64,000 bases of DNA from Lentilitoribacter sp. Alg239-R112 (GTDB taxonomy: Bacteria; Pseudomonadota; Alphaproteobacteria; Rhizobiales; Rhizobiaceae): the NCBI RefSeq assembly GCF_900537175.1, contig NZ_LS999833.1, positions 682,001-746,000 of the forward strand. The letters are read 5' to 3'. A program made the translations under genes and the position numbers. Positions 42,568 through 51,784 of the stretch are shown in pieces. The notes under the pieces are model-generated. The model saw nothing but the letters and a program-made list of their open reading frames with translations. It did not search any database and was not told the DNA's origin. Each line of letters opens with the position of its first letter. Positions within the stretch are counted from its first letter, which is position 1.

Positions 42568-44954
42568 GCTTTTACCTCCGGGCCATGTTCTTCATCCGGA
42601 TTATTATCTGCAACTTTTACATCATCGCCCTTTGGCCTGATACGGACAAGAGCAAGAATAGCAAGGCCCGCCACCAGTACCACTGCGATTTCACCCCAGG
42701 TATCTGTGCCACGGTAATCAACAATAATAACGTTTACTATATTAGTGCCATGCGCAATGATTTTTGAATAAGCGGAGAAGAAATCGGACATGAAAAAATC
42801 AAACTTGTCTTGCGTGACCCGCAGTAGATAAAGAGCAAAGCCAACACCACATGAAAGGGCGACGACCATATCTGTAATCTGCTCCCAGATAGGGCGTGGG
42901 TCAGAAGGCGACAAGCGAAGGCGGGTCATAACCAAGGCAAGAATAACAACAGACAATGTCTCAACCATGAACTGCGTAAAGGATAAATCCGGTGCACCAA
43001 ACAACATATAAATAACCGCTACGGCAAAACCTTGAATACCAAGGGCAACAATGGCAGTCAGGCGGTCTTTTGCATAGATGACGGCGAGCAGGCCTATCAC
43101 AACAATAGCCATGACAATAGCTTCATAGAAAGTTATTTCGCCGTTTAGATCAGGCATATTTGGCAGTTCATCGAAATAGTACATCGAGAACAATAATGAC
43201 GCGCCAATGACTGCAAATGTCGAGGTCATATAGACTTCTAACTTACCACGCTGGATGAATTGTGTGATGTGAAATGACATCCGAACCATGATGGCGATAA
43301 ATTGATCAAAGCCCTTATCGGGGCCCCATCCACCGCAGAACCAATTGTAGAACCCGTCTATACCTGCCCGCAAGCGATCAACATTTCGATAAGCAATAAT
43401 TCCGAACACAACAGTGGTCAAAGACAAGGTAAGTGCAGGTCCAAAATGTGGAACGATGGAAATATTAACTTCAACAAGCTCACCCCAAATGGCTGAACTC
43501 ATCGGTATTGAAATATAGTAGTGACTGTATGTTGAAAGGACACCCGCCAATATCGCAGCCGCGCCAAGAATTAACGGTCCAAGCCAAAGTAATGGCGGAC
43601 CTTCATGCGCATGTTTTGGCGTCTTAACTTGCGGCCCTAGGAATGGTTTAAGTGCAACAGCAAAGCCAATTACGAACATCAACCCATTGCCAACAACTGC
43701 AACGATGGTGAAGACAAGCGACCATGGATCTGTTCCCCAAAGAGCGTAATAAATTTCTTCTTTTGCCAAAAAACCAAAAAGTGGCGGAAGGCCCGCCATA
43801 GAAACGGCAGCAACAAGCGCCGCACCAAACGTAATCGGCATAGCTTTTCGCAAACCGCCAAGCTTGGTAACGTCACGCGTACCGGTTTCATGATCAACAA
43901 TTCCCGCCACCATGAACAATGCACCCTTAAAGAGCGAATGAGCGACAAGATACAAAACTGCTGCAGCTATAGCTTTCTCTGTGCCGAACCCAATCAACAT
44001 GACCAAAAGTCCGAGCGAGGAAACAGTTGTATAGGCGAGCATTAATTTGAGATCTGTCTGGCGGATGGCCAACAACGTCCCAATGATCAAAGTGATGCCG
44101 CCGAAAATTGGCAATATGGTGATCCATGCTTCTGTTCCACCAAGCACAGGGTTAAGACGCATTAATAGATAAACACCGGCCTTGACCATAGTGGCTGAGT
44201 GCAAATAAGCAGATACCGGCGTCGGGGCTTCCATCGCGTTTGGCAACCAAAAGTGAAACGGAAATTGTGCTGACTTTGTAAACGCTCCGCCTAACACGAG
44301 TAGCAACGCCGCCAAATAATACGGACTTTGAACAACAGCGCCACCATCCATTTCAAGCAGGAACGAGAAATGATTGATGCCAGTGATATTCCACAAGACA
44401 ATCAAGCCAGCCATAAGCGCTAAACCGCCACCGCCAGTAACAACCAACGCCTGAATTGCAGACCTGCGTGATGCTTCGCTTTTGTGATTAAAGCCAATCA
44501 ACAAGAACGATGTGATTGACGTTAATTCCCAATAGATGAAGAACGTAAAGAAGCTATCGGCTAATACAACGCCAAGCATTGCCCCCATGAACAAGAACAA
44601 GAATGAGAAAAAACGTCCATGTTGTGGATGCCCTCCCAAATATCCTCCAGCATATAGAATGATCAGGGTACCGATGCCGGAAATCAGCAATGCAAAGGTG
44701 GCGGAAAGGCCATCTAAAAACCACGAAAAGCTAACACCAAATTCTGGGACCCACAAATAGCCTCCAGTAATGTTCTCGCCTTCCGAAATCTGGGGAACAA
44801 AACCCAAGACATGTAAAAAAATAGCAAGCGGAACTAGTGCTAAGACCCAAGCTGCCTTGGCACCCATCATCTTTGTTAAAGACGGAGCGACGAGAGCGGC
44901 CAAAAAAGGCAACAGCATCATAAACATCATCATGCCGCTGGCATTACCAAACAT
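42564..44954 (-). CDS. mnhA: Mrp-type cation/proton antiporter subunit A
   Basis: A 796-residue subunit, the first in the operon and related to NADH dehydrogenase subunit L. It has about 20 membrane helices. Key stretches are FFTFFIYWELTSITSFLLIG (Glu), LGGAFTKSAQFPFHFWLPNA (Lys) and MEAPTPVSAYLHSATMVKAG (Lys). The C-terminal part holds the MrpA-specific domain (IQGFAVAVIYMLFGAPDLSF and TQFMVETLSVVILALVMTRL). The operon exports Na+ or K+ in exchange for protons, giving alkali and salt tolerance; the ion cannot be told from sequence. Confidence 0.96.
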   Translation of the reverse strand: MFGNASGMMMFMMLLPFLAALVAPSLTKMMGAKAAWVLALVPLAIFLHVLGFVPQISEGENITGGYLWVPEFGVSFSWFLDGLSATFALLISGIGTLIILYAGGYLGGHPQHGRFFSFLFLFMGAMLGVVLADSFFTFFIYWELTSITSFLLIGFNHKSEASRRSAIQALVVTGGGGLALMAGLIVLWNITGINHFSFLLEMDGGAVVQSPYYLAALLLVLGGAFTKSAQFPFHFWLPNAMEAPTPVSAYLHSATMVKAGVYLLMRLNPVLGGTEAWITILPIFGGITLIIGTLLAIRQTDLKLMLAYTTVSSLGLLVMLIGFGTEKAIAAAVLYLVAHSLFKGALFMVAGIVDHETGTRDVTKLGGLRKAMPITFGAALVAAVSMAGLPPLFGFLAKEEIYYALWGTDPWSLVFTIVAVVGNGLMFVIGFAVALKPFLGPQVKTPKHAHEGPPLLWLGPLILGAAAILAGVLSTYSHYYISIPMSSAIWGELVEVNISIVPHFGPALTLSLTTVVFGIIAYRNVDRLRAGIDGFYNWFCGGWGPDKGFDQFIAIMVRMSFHITQFIQRGKLEVYMTSTFAVIGASLLFSMYYFDELPNMPDLNGEITFYEAIVMAIVVIGLLAVIYAKDRLTAIVALGIQGFAVAVIYMLFGAPDLSFTQFMVETLSVVILALVMTRLRLSPSDPRPIWEQITDMVVALSCGVGFALYLLRVTQDKFDFFMSDFFSAYSKIIAHGTNIVNVIIVDYRGTDTWGEIAVVLVAGLAILALVRIRPKGDDVKVADNNPDEEHGPEVKA

Positions 44955-45055
44955 CTAAACTCCCAATCTGACCATGATGGCCCCTCTAATATCACCTACA
45001 ATTAACTACGTAATGCCAATTAAACAAGATCATTAGTCACGGTAATTGTTGACAA

Positions 45056-45072
45056 AATGCCTCAAAGGCATT
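45056..45072. promoter_or_regulatory. Palindrome upstream of msrB
   Basis: AATGCCT-caa-AGGCATT is a perfect inverted repeat, directly after a TTGACA (45049-45054) and 57 bp before the msrB start, in the divergent region with the antiporter operon. No good -10 follows at the right distance, so the promoter link is uncertain. Confidence 0.4.
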
Positions 45073-45128
45073 GCGGCTGAGGAGAACGACACTTATTTAA
45101 TAGGGAAGTTGAAAAAGGGAGCAAAAAA

Positions 45129-45551
45129 ATGAGTGAAAAAAAAATTGAAAAACTTGTTTTATCTGATGCTGAATGGCGTGAACGTTTGACGCCAGAGCAA
45201 TATAAGATTGCTCGCAAGCATGGAACTGAACGGGCTTTCACCAGTCCTTTTAATGAAAACAAAGCCGCAGGTAGTTATAATTGTGTTGCCTGCGGTACAG
45301 AACTATTTGCCTCAGATGCAAAATTTGATTCAGGCACTGGTTGGCCCAGTTACTTTAAACCCATGACAGATAACGCTGTCTCGGAGCATAAAGATCGCTC
45401 TTTTTTCATGACGCGCACAGAAGTTAGGTGTGCAAATTGCGAAAGTCATCTAGGCCATGTCTTTCCCGATGGACCGAACCCGACTGGATTGAGATACTGC
45501 ATCAATGGTGCGGTGCTTGATTTCCAACCAGCCGAAAATTCAGACAAATAG
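45129..45551 (+). CDS. msrB: Peptide-methionine (R)-S-oxide reductase MsrB
   Basis: A 140-residue repair enzyme that reduces R-methionine sulfoxide. It has two CxxC zinc sites ([10 protein letters not shown] and [18 protein letters not shown]), the substrate motif [13 protein letters not shown] and the catalytic Cys124 in [11 protein letters not shown]. The start is preceded by GGGAG. It is the first plus-strand gene after the antiporter operon and is followed by the oligopeptidase gene after 49 bp. Confidence 0.96.
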   Translation: MSEKKIEKLVLSDAEWRERLTPEQYKIARKHGTERAFTSPFNENKAAGSYNCVACGTELFASDAKFDSGTGWPSYFKPMTDNAVSEHKDRSFFMTRTEVRCANCESHLGHVFPDGPNPTGLRYCINGAVLDFQPAENSDK

Positions 45552-45600
45552 ACATAAGACCAATTTTTCATACATCAATTATCTAATCGGAGCCCACACC

Positions 45601-47697
45601 GTGAGCCAATTTAACAATCTGCCCAAACCACCTCTTGCCGAAATTCGACCACAGGAAGATACACGTCACGGTATCACGCGCGTTGATAATTATGCTTGGC
45701 TTCGAGCGGATAACTGGCAGGAAGTTTTCCAAAACCCCGATGTGCTTGATAAAGATATTCGTGCATACCTTGAGGCGGAAAACACCTATCAAGAAGCAGC
45801 ACTTGAGGATACCAAAGATCTTCAGAAGTCTTTATTTGATGAAATGAAGGGGCGAATTAAGGAGGATGACGCATCTATCCCGGTTAAAGATGGCCCATTT
45901 GCTTACGGGCTTGAGTTTGTAACCGGTGGCGAACAACCACATTATTTCCGTACGCCAAGAGATGGCGGTGATAAGAATGTATTTCTGAACGGCGATATCG
46001 AGGCAGAGGGAAGCGAATACTTCCGTCTGTCGGCTGTCAACAACTCCCCTGATCATAGTTTGGGAATTTGGGGGTATGACGATAAAGGATCTGAGTATTT
46101 CACACTAAAAATCCGTGACCTTGAAAGTAACGAAGACCTTGATGATGAAATCCTGAACACTGGTGGTGGTGGAGTGTGGTCCGCTGATGGAACTGGTTTC
46201 TTCTATACTGCACTTGATGAAAACCATCGTCCGTCAAAGATTTATTATCACGTCCTTGGCACCAAACAATCTGATGACAAACTCATTCATGAAGAAAAAG
46301 ACGCTGGTTTTTTCATGAGTGTTGGCGGCAGTTCGCTTGATGATGTAGTTTATATCGACATTCATGACCATCAAACATCTGAACTTTGGCTCATTGCTGC
46401 CGATGACCCGTTCGCAAAACCAAAACTCGTTGCCAAGCGCGAAACTGGCATTGAATATGACTTTACAGAGGGTGGTGAGGAGTTTTTTGTTCTAACTAAT
46501 GACGGTAATGCAAAAGATTTCAAAATCATGTCTGTGCCATTTGCAACGCCTGAAAAAGATAACTGGGTGGAAGTTGTTCCTCATACGCCAGGGCGGCTCA
46601 TCCTCAGTCATGCTGCATATAAAAATTACCTTGTGTGGATGGAGCGTGATGAAGGCTTGCCGAAGATCAATATCAAAGATCGTACAACTGGCGAAATTCA
46701 CTCCATCGAATTTGACGAAGAAGCATTCTCACTCGGTTTTTCTGGAGCTGCTGAATACGATACTGAAATCGTCAGATTCTCATATTCATCTATGACAACA
46801 CCGTCACAGCTCTATGATTATAATATGCGTACTCGTGAGCGCACCTTATTAAAAACACAAGACGTTCCTTCCGGTCATAATATAGATGATTATATAACAC
46901 GCCGGATCATGGCCCCTTCCCATGATGGTGTCCTTGTTCCTGTTAGTATTTTATATCACAAAGATACGAAACTCGATGGATCGGCCCCTGCCCTGTTATA
47001 TGGTTATGGCTCTTATGGCATGTCGATACCTGCATCATTTAATACCAATTGCTTATCACTTGTTGATCGAGGATTTATCTATGCCATCGCACACATGCGC
47101 GGCGGAAAAGATAAGGGATTTCAATGGTATGAAGATGGCAAACGCGAAAAGAAAATCAACACATTTAAAGATTTCATCGCAGCATCAGAACATCTTGTAT
47201 CCGAGGGCTTTACCTCACACGACCGTATTGTTGCACAAGGCGGTTCCGCTGGCGGCATGTTAATGGGCGCTTGCATAAATATGGCACCGCATAATTTCGG
47301 TGCAATTATCGCAGCCGTTCCATTTGTCGATGTATTGAACACCATGTTAGATGATACATTACCGCTCACACCGCCTGAATGGCCCGAATGGGGTAACCCC
47401 ATTACATCAAAAGATGACTATGAGTATATTGCCTCTTACTCACCTTATGACAATGTTGAAGCAAAAGCATATCCACCCATCTTCGCTATTGGCGGTCTAA
47501 CCGATCCACGTGTAACTTATTGGGAGCCTGCAAAATGGATTGCCAAACTGCGCGAGGTGAAAACCAATGATGCGCCAGTCTTACTCAAAACCAACATGGG
47601 CGCAGGGCATGGCGGATCCGCGGGCCGTTTCCAGCGTCTTATTGAAGTAGCCGAGGAGTATGCATTCGCTCTCAAATCTAGTGGGATAACGAAGTAA
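45601..47697 (+). CDS. ptrB: Oligopeptidase B (S9 prolyl oligopeptidase family)
   Basis: About 698 residues. The N-terminal part is the seven-bladed propeller (DTRHGITRVDNYAWLRADNW at the start, typical of oligopeptidase B). The C-terminal catalytic domain has Ser549 in AQGGSAGGMLMGA, Asp in GGLTDPRVTYWEPAKW and His670 in MGAGHGGSAGRF. It cleaves short peptides after basic residues. The frame is open upstream to 45505 inside msrB, but the GTG at 45601, preceded by CGGAG, gives the family-like N-terminus. Confidence 0.93.
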   Translation: MSQFNNLPKPPLAEIRPQEDTRHGITRVDNYAWLRADNWQEVFQNPDVLDKDIRAYLEAENTYQEAALEDTKDLQKSLFDEMKGRIKEDDASIPVKDGPFAYGLEFVTGGEQPHYFRTPRDGGDKNVFLNGDIEAEGSEYFRLSAVNNSPDHSLGIWGYDDKGSEYFTLKIRDLESNEDLDDEILNTGGGGVWSADGTGFFYTALDENHRPSKIYYHVLGTKQSDDKLIHEEKDAGFFMSVGGSSLDDVVYIDIHDHQTSELWLIAADDPFAKPKLVAKRETGIEYDFTEGGEEFFVLTNDGNAKDFKIMSVPFATPEKDNWVEVVPHTPGRLILSHAAYKNYLVWMERDEGLPKINIKDRTTGEIHSIEFDEEAFSLGFSGAAEYDTEIVRFSYSSMTTPSQLYDYNMRTRERTLLKTQDVPSGHNIDDYITRRIMAPSHDGVLVPVSILYHKDTKLDGSAPALLYGYGSYGMSIPASFNTNCLSLVDRGFIYAIAHMRGGKDKGFQWYEDGKREKKINTFKDFIAASEHLVSEGFTSHDRIVAQGGSAGGMLMGACINMAPHNFGAIIAAVPFVDVLNTMLDDTLPLTPPEWPEWGNPITSKDDYEYIASYSPYDNVEAKAYPPIFAIGGLTDPRVTYWEPAKWIAKLREVKTNDAPVLLKTNMGAGHGGSAGRFQRLIEVAEEYAFALKSSGITK

Positions 47698-47876
47698 AAT
47701 CGAATGAATTACGATAAAATTTGATTTAAATACACCTATCTAAACTAAAATAATGTTCAAGTTTAACCATTACGGTCGCTCCGATTAGGTCCGATTACGG
47801 ACGAGTTTTAGAACCAGAAACACCTCATCAATGCAGAGGTATTACAACAAATCTGGTGTAAACGCGGAGTGCTGTT

Positions 47877-49316
47877 ATGGGGAAATTACGATCTGGACTA
47901 CTACCTATTGAGAAACTTTTAAGATCTCAAGAAGGAAGTATGGCGATGATGACTGCTCTTGTAACGCCTGTTCTATTAATGGGAGCCGGTCTTGCCATAG
48001 ATATTTCCAACATGACTGCTTTAAAAACTCGCTTTCAATCTGCATCGGATTCTGTTTCACTGGCAGTCGCTTCTCGAATAGCAAATGGTGATTTATCAAT
48101 AGCAAACGCAGAAAGCTTCGGATCCGCATTACTTCTTGCTCAGATGGAAAGTGATGATGCGCGTTTTTCAAACCTAACAGTAACCCCAACCGTTGAAGTT
48201 ACCGAAACTAGCATCGGGATTAACAAAACGTGGAATGTTAAAATTGGCGGAACCGCCAGTCAAGATACAACACCGTTTGCCGGATTTTTTGGCAAAGACC
48301 GAATGGACGTTTCAACATCCGCCAGCGCTGTAACAGGAACCGAAGAAATTCAAGGCGCACTCTCAATGGCAGTTGTTGTTGATGTATCAGGATCAATGGG
48401 CTGGGAACTTGACCCAACATCGCCGAAATATTTAAGTGAGACTTTAGGACTAACGACCGCTCAATCGAACAAGGTCAGCACAAAAATGAATGAGGCTGCA
48501 GCCTATCCCTACTATCTTACAGCTGAGAACATGACTTACATTTTGGAAAATTTTGTCTTCGATGACTGCGGTTCAATGGGGAACAACAAGACTGATAGAA
48601 TAGCTTTTCTTACGGCCATAGGAATGCCTACAAATACATCTAAATATGACACCAAGCAGATGTGTAAACTAACAACATTTTCTAGTAAAAACGGTTGGAT
48701 TTCACAGCAAACTGCAATTGACAATGTTCAAACGCTTGTCTCTGTCGCGCATCCTCAGATTAAAATTGACGCACTTAAACAAGCCTTGGGCGAGTTGTTT
48801 ACCCAGTTTAGCACAGCAGACCCTACCCAATCATATGTTCGTACTGGATTAAGTGCCTATGCCTACGGTGTTAGAGGTGACACAGATTTAGAATGGGGTA
48901 CAAGCTCAGCTAGCAACTACGCCTCGGCTATGTACGCTAGCGGCGGAACGGCCTCTACCAATTCGGTCAAATGGGCTTACAATGAATTGAAGAGCTCAAA
49001 CGCGACAGAAGCTACCGAACATTACAATAAAAATGGACAGACACCTGATCGTTTCATTCTATTTATGACAGATGGTGACAATAACTATTCAAGCGACGAT
49101 ACTTCAACCAAAAGCTACTGCGATCAGGCCAAGGCTGATAATATTACTATCTTTTCAGTTGCCTTCGCTGCCCCAGAAGGTGGTCAAGAGCTTCTGAGTT
49201 ACTGTGCGTCATCAGAAGACAATTACTATGAACCTGAAACAGCTTCTGAACTTATAACTGCGTTTAAAAATATTGGTGTGTCATCCACAAAAACACTAAC
49301 ACGTTTGACACAATAA
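47877..49316 (+). CDS. TadG-like protein with von Willebrand factor A domain, copy 1
   Basis: A 479-residue protein. The N-terminus has the TadE/TadG pattern: EGSMAMMTALVTPVLLMGAG then LAIDISNMTALKTRFQSASD. An export-type hydrophobic helix is followed by a linker and a vWA domain with MIDAS motif VVVDVSGSMGW near residue 170 and the distal FMTDGDNNYSSDD. Between them lies an insert of about 110 residues with three Cys. It is the first of two tandem paralogues. No other tad genes are nearby. Confidence 0.87.
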   Translation: MGKLRSGLLPIEKLLRSQEGSMAMMTALVTPVLLMGAGLAIDISNMTALKTRFQSASDSVSLAVASRIANGDLSIANAESFGSALLLAQMESDDARFSNLTVTPTVEVTETSIGINKTWNVKIGGTASQDTTPFAGFFGKDRMDVSTSASAVTGTEEIQGALSMAVVVDVSGSMGWELDPTSPKYLSETLGLTTAQSNKVSTKMNEAAAYPYYLTAENMTYILENFVFDDCGSMGNNKTDRIAFLTAIGMPTNTSKYDTKQMCKLTTFSSKNGWISQQTAIDNVQTLVSVAHPQIKIDALKQALGELFTQFSTADPTQSYVRTGLSAYAYGVRGDTDLEWGTSSASNYASAMYASGGTASTNSVKWAYNELKSSNATEATEHYNKNGQTPDRFILFMTDGDNNYSSDDTSTKSYCDQAKADNITIFSVAFAAPEGGQELLSYCASSEDNYYEPETASELITAFKNIGVSSTKTLTRLTQ

Positions 49317-49439
49317 CATTTGAGAAAATTCAGACGAATAATCAGATCATAACTAAAATTATTCGCACCCAGTTAGGTTTCTCTTAACAGTGTTCGATAG
49401 CTATTATTTCATGTTTCTTGGTTAGTATACACACTAATA

Positions 49440-49476
49440 CCAAAATATTTTGGATCAAAACGTCATGATTGACGTT
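49440..49476. promoter_or_regulatory. Two palindromes upstream of the second TadG-like gene
   Basis: CCAAAATATTTTGG (49440-49453) is a perfect 14-bp palindrome. AACGTC-atgatt-GACGTT (49459-49476) is a second perfect inverted repeat, 21 bp before the start codon at 49498. They may be operators that give the second paralogue its own control. Confidence 0.45.
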
Positions 49477-49497
49477 GCGCAACTACGGGGAATTACA

Positions 49498-50940
49498 ATG
49501 TTTACAAACCCATTGAAACAGACGTTTACGCAGCTATCGAAGGATAAGCGCGGCAATTTTGCAATGATGGCCGCTATTGTTACTCCATTACTGTTAGCAG
49601 GAGGTGGCGTTGCATTGGATCTAGCCAACCAGACAGCTATGAAAACACGATTTCAGGCAGCAGCGGATTCTGTTTCTCTTACTGTCGCAACGCGTATCGC
49701 GAACGGCGACTTGACTGTAGCAAATGCGGAAGATTTTGGAGAAAAGTTACTCTTAGCGCAAATGACGAGTGATAACTCCCGCTTCTCAGACCTGAAGGTA
49801 CTACCTGAAGTCAATATCCAAGAGATTAAATCTGGAGGTAATACGACTTGGAACGTGAAGGTGGGCGGCAGAGTAAGCCAAAGCACGACACCTTTTTCGA
49901 AGCTCATGGGCTACGATGAAATGGAAGTTGAAATTGCTTCAACATCTACCAACAGCACGATATCCGCTCAAGGTGCCTTATCCATGGCCGTCGTCGTGGA
50001 TGTTTCTGGCTCGATGGGTTGGTTGGTTTCAGAATATTCACAGCCTGCTGAGATAGCACTCGGTATAAACTATGTAACATTGGGTTACATTACCGATTAT
50101 CTGCAAGTGTCTAAATTAAATCATAAGCTTTCCAATCAGGCGATTAAAAAAGTTATTAATAGCTATAATTATGATAAATGCGATAAGGTTTACTACAAGA
50201 AAAACAAACGCAAAAATTTCTTGAGAGCTATCAGCAAACCTTTATGGACAGATGCAAACACCGCATATAATTATTGCGTAACCCCAGTTAATGCACTTGA
50301 CGAATACCTTGATGCTGGCGGCAAGAAAAATAAACTTAAAAACAACCTCAATTTAATTCTACCTTATCTGGAAGATACCAAGATTGAAGCCCTTCGAGAT
50401 GCGACTGCTGAATTGTTCAACCAACTAAGCGCCGCGGACAAAGATAAAAAGTACGTTCGTACAGGTCTCAGTGCATACAGCAGCAGTGTACAAGGCACAA
50501 CTGAGATGGAATGGGGTACTGACGCAGCATTGCTTTACACTTCAAAGATGACGGATGGAGGGGGAACTTCATCAACAGCATCTATGAAATGGGCATATAG
50601 TAAACTAGAGTCAAAAAATAAGACTGAAGCAAATGCGCACAAAGCAAAATCAGGACAAGCTGACCCTGATAAGTTTATTGTCTTCATGACAGATGGAGAC
50701 AACAACTACTCTTCCGATAACACTGCAACGGAAGCAAAGTGCAAACAAGCTGAGAAGGATGGCATAACCATATATACTGTCGCATTTGCGGCACCTCCTG
50801 GCGGCCAGGCTCTACTTAGGAATTGTGCAACATCGCCTGAAAATTACTACAGTCCAGAAACTGCGAGCGAACTAATTGCAGCATTTAGCGAAATTGCCAA
50901 GTCATCATCAGAGCCGTTGAAAACGCGCCTCCTAAACTAA
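49498..50940 (+). CDS. TadG-like protein with von Willebrand factor A domain, copy 2
   Basis: About 480 residues, paralogous to the upstream gene: KRGNFAMMAAIVTPLLLAGG then GVALDLANQTAMKTRFQAAA, MIDAS motif VVVDVSGSMGWLV and FMTDGDNNYSSDNT. The region between MIDAS and the second half (about residues 185-285) is largely unlike copy 1, being Lys/Asn/Tyr-rich (CDKVYYKKNKRKNFL). The frame continues to 49450, but the ATG at 49498 after GGGGAATT fits. It ends before a bidirectional terminator. Confidence 0.87.
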   Translation: MFTNPLKQTFTQLSKDKRGNFAMMAAIVTPLLLAGGGVALDLANQTAMKTRFQAAADSVSLTVATRIANGDLTVANAEDFGEKLLLAQMTSDNSRFSDLKVLPEVNIQEIKSGGNTTWNVKVGGRVSQSTTPFSKLMGYDEMEVEIASTSTNSTISAQGALSMAVVVDVSGSMGWLVSEYSQPAEIALGINYVTLGYITDYLQVSKLNHKLSNQAIKKVINSYNYDKCDKVYYKKNKRKNFLRAISKPLWTDANTAYNYCVTPVNALDEYLDAGGKKNKLKNNLNLILPYLEDTKIEALRDATAELFNQLSAADKDKKYVRTGLSAYSSSVQGTTEMEWGTDAALLYTSKMTDGGGTSSTASMKWAYSKLESKNKTEANAHKAKSGQADPDKFIVFMTDGDNNYSSDNTATEAKCKQAEKDGITIYTVAFAAPPGGQALLRNCATSPENYYSPETASELIAAFSEIAKSSSEPLKTRLLN

Positions 50941-50947
50941 AACAACA

Positions 50948-50978
50948 AAACCCCGGAGAACTAAACTTTCCGGGGTTT
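50948..50978. terminator. Bidirectional intrinsic terminator
   Basis: Ten-pair perfect stem AAACCCCGGA / TCCGGGGTTT with an 11-base loop between the convergent TadG-like and superoxide dismutase genes. T/A-rich flanks on both sides let it act for both strands. Confidence 0.85.
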
Positions 50979-51001
50979 ATCTACTCTAACTTTTAAATAA
51001 C

Positions 51002-51604
51002 TTAAGCAGTTGCTGCCTCGTACATTTCCAATACATAATCCCAATTGATCATGTTATCGACAAATGCTTCGAGATATTTAGGGCGGGCATTGCGGTAATC
51101 AATGTAATATGAATGTTCCCAAACATCGCAACCAAGAATTGGCGATGCGCCGTGCACTAGTGGATTTTCACCATTTGGTGTTTTTGTAATTTCTAACTTA
51201 CCATCTTTAACAGTTAGCCAAGCCCAGCCTGAACCAAATTGCGTCATGCCTGCATTGATGAAGTCAGCGCGGAATTTGTCATAACCGCCCAGATCGCTAT
51301 CGATCGCTGATTGCAAAGCGGCTGGCAAAGATGTGCCACCACCATCTTTCTTCATCCACTTCCAGAAGTGGATATGGTTATAATGCTGGCCGGCATTGTT
51401 AAACAAACCTGCATTGGTGCCATAAGACTTCTTTACAATCTCTTCCAGAGACAGATCAGCCATGCCCGCAGCTTCGGCAAGCTCATTACCCTTAGTTACA
51501 TAGGCATTGTGGTGCTTATCGTGGTGAAACTCAAGTGTTTCGCGTGACATATAAGGCGCCAGCGCATCATAGTCATAAGGTAGGTCAGGCAATTCAAAAG
51601 CCAT
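51002..51604 (-). CDS. sodB: Superoxide dismutase, Fe/Mn family
   Basis: A 200-residue enzyme. The N-terminal part has LPYDYDALAPYMSRETLEFH HDKHHNAYV around the first metal His, then NNAGQHYNHIHFWKWMKK. The C-terminal part has WAWLTVKDGKLEI, ILGCDVWEHSYYIDYRNARP (metal Asp and His) and FVDNMINWDYV. Metal preference (Fe or Mn) cannot be read with confidence; the Fe form is typical of rhizobial SodB. It removes superoxide in the cytoplasm. Confidence 0.95.
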   Translation of the reverse strand: MAFELPDLPYDYDALAPYMSRETLEFHHDKHHNAYVTKGNELAEAAGMADLSLEEIVKKSYGTNAGLFNNAGQHYNHIHFWKWMKKDGGGTSLPAALQSAIDSDLGGYDKFRADFINAGMTQFGSGWAWLTVKDGKLEITKTPNGENPLVHGASPILGCDVWEHSYYIDYRNARPKYLEAFVDNMINWDYVLEMYEAATA

Positions 51605-51784
51605 TTTATCGTCTCCATTTAGTTCAAAGTTTAATATCTAGATAGTCAACCATTGACCAATCAGCAAGCGATTGAGGTAAATAATTGATCTAATTTTTAT
51701 CAAGCGCTAGAAAACTTTCTATTCATACTTAAGCTCACCCATACTTAGTACGAAAGACAAAATTTACTGGACTTATCACAAACA

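Noticed and set aside
45505..45600. Longer N-terminus of oligopeptidase B starting inside msrB
   Set aside because: The added 32 residues do not resemble the family; GTG at 45601 has a ribosome site and gives the expected N-terminus.
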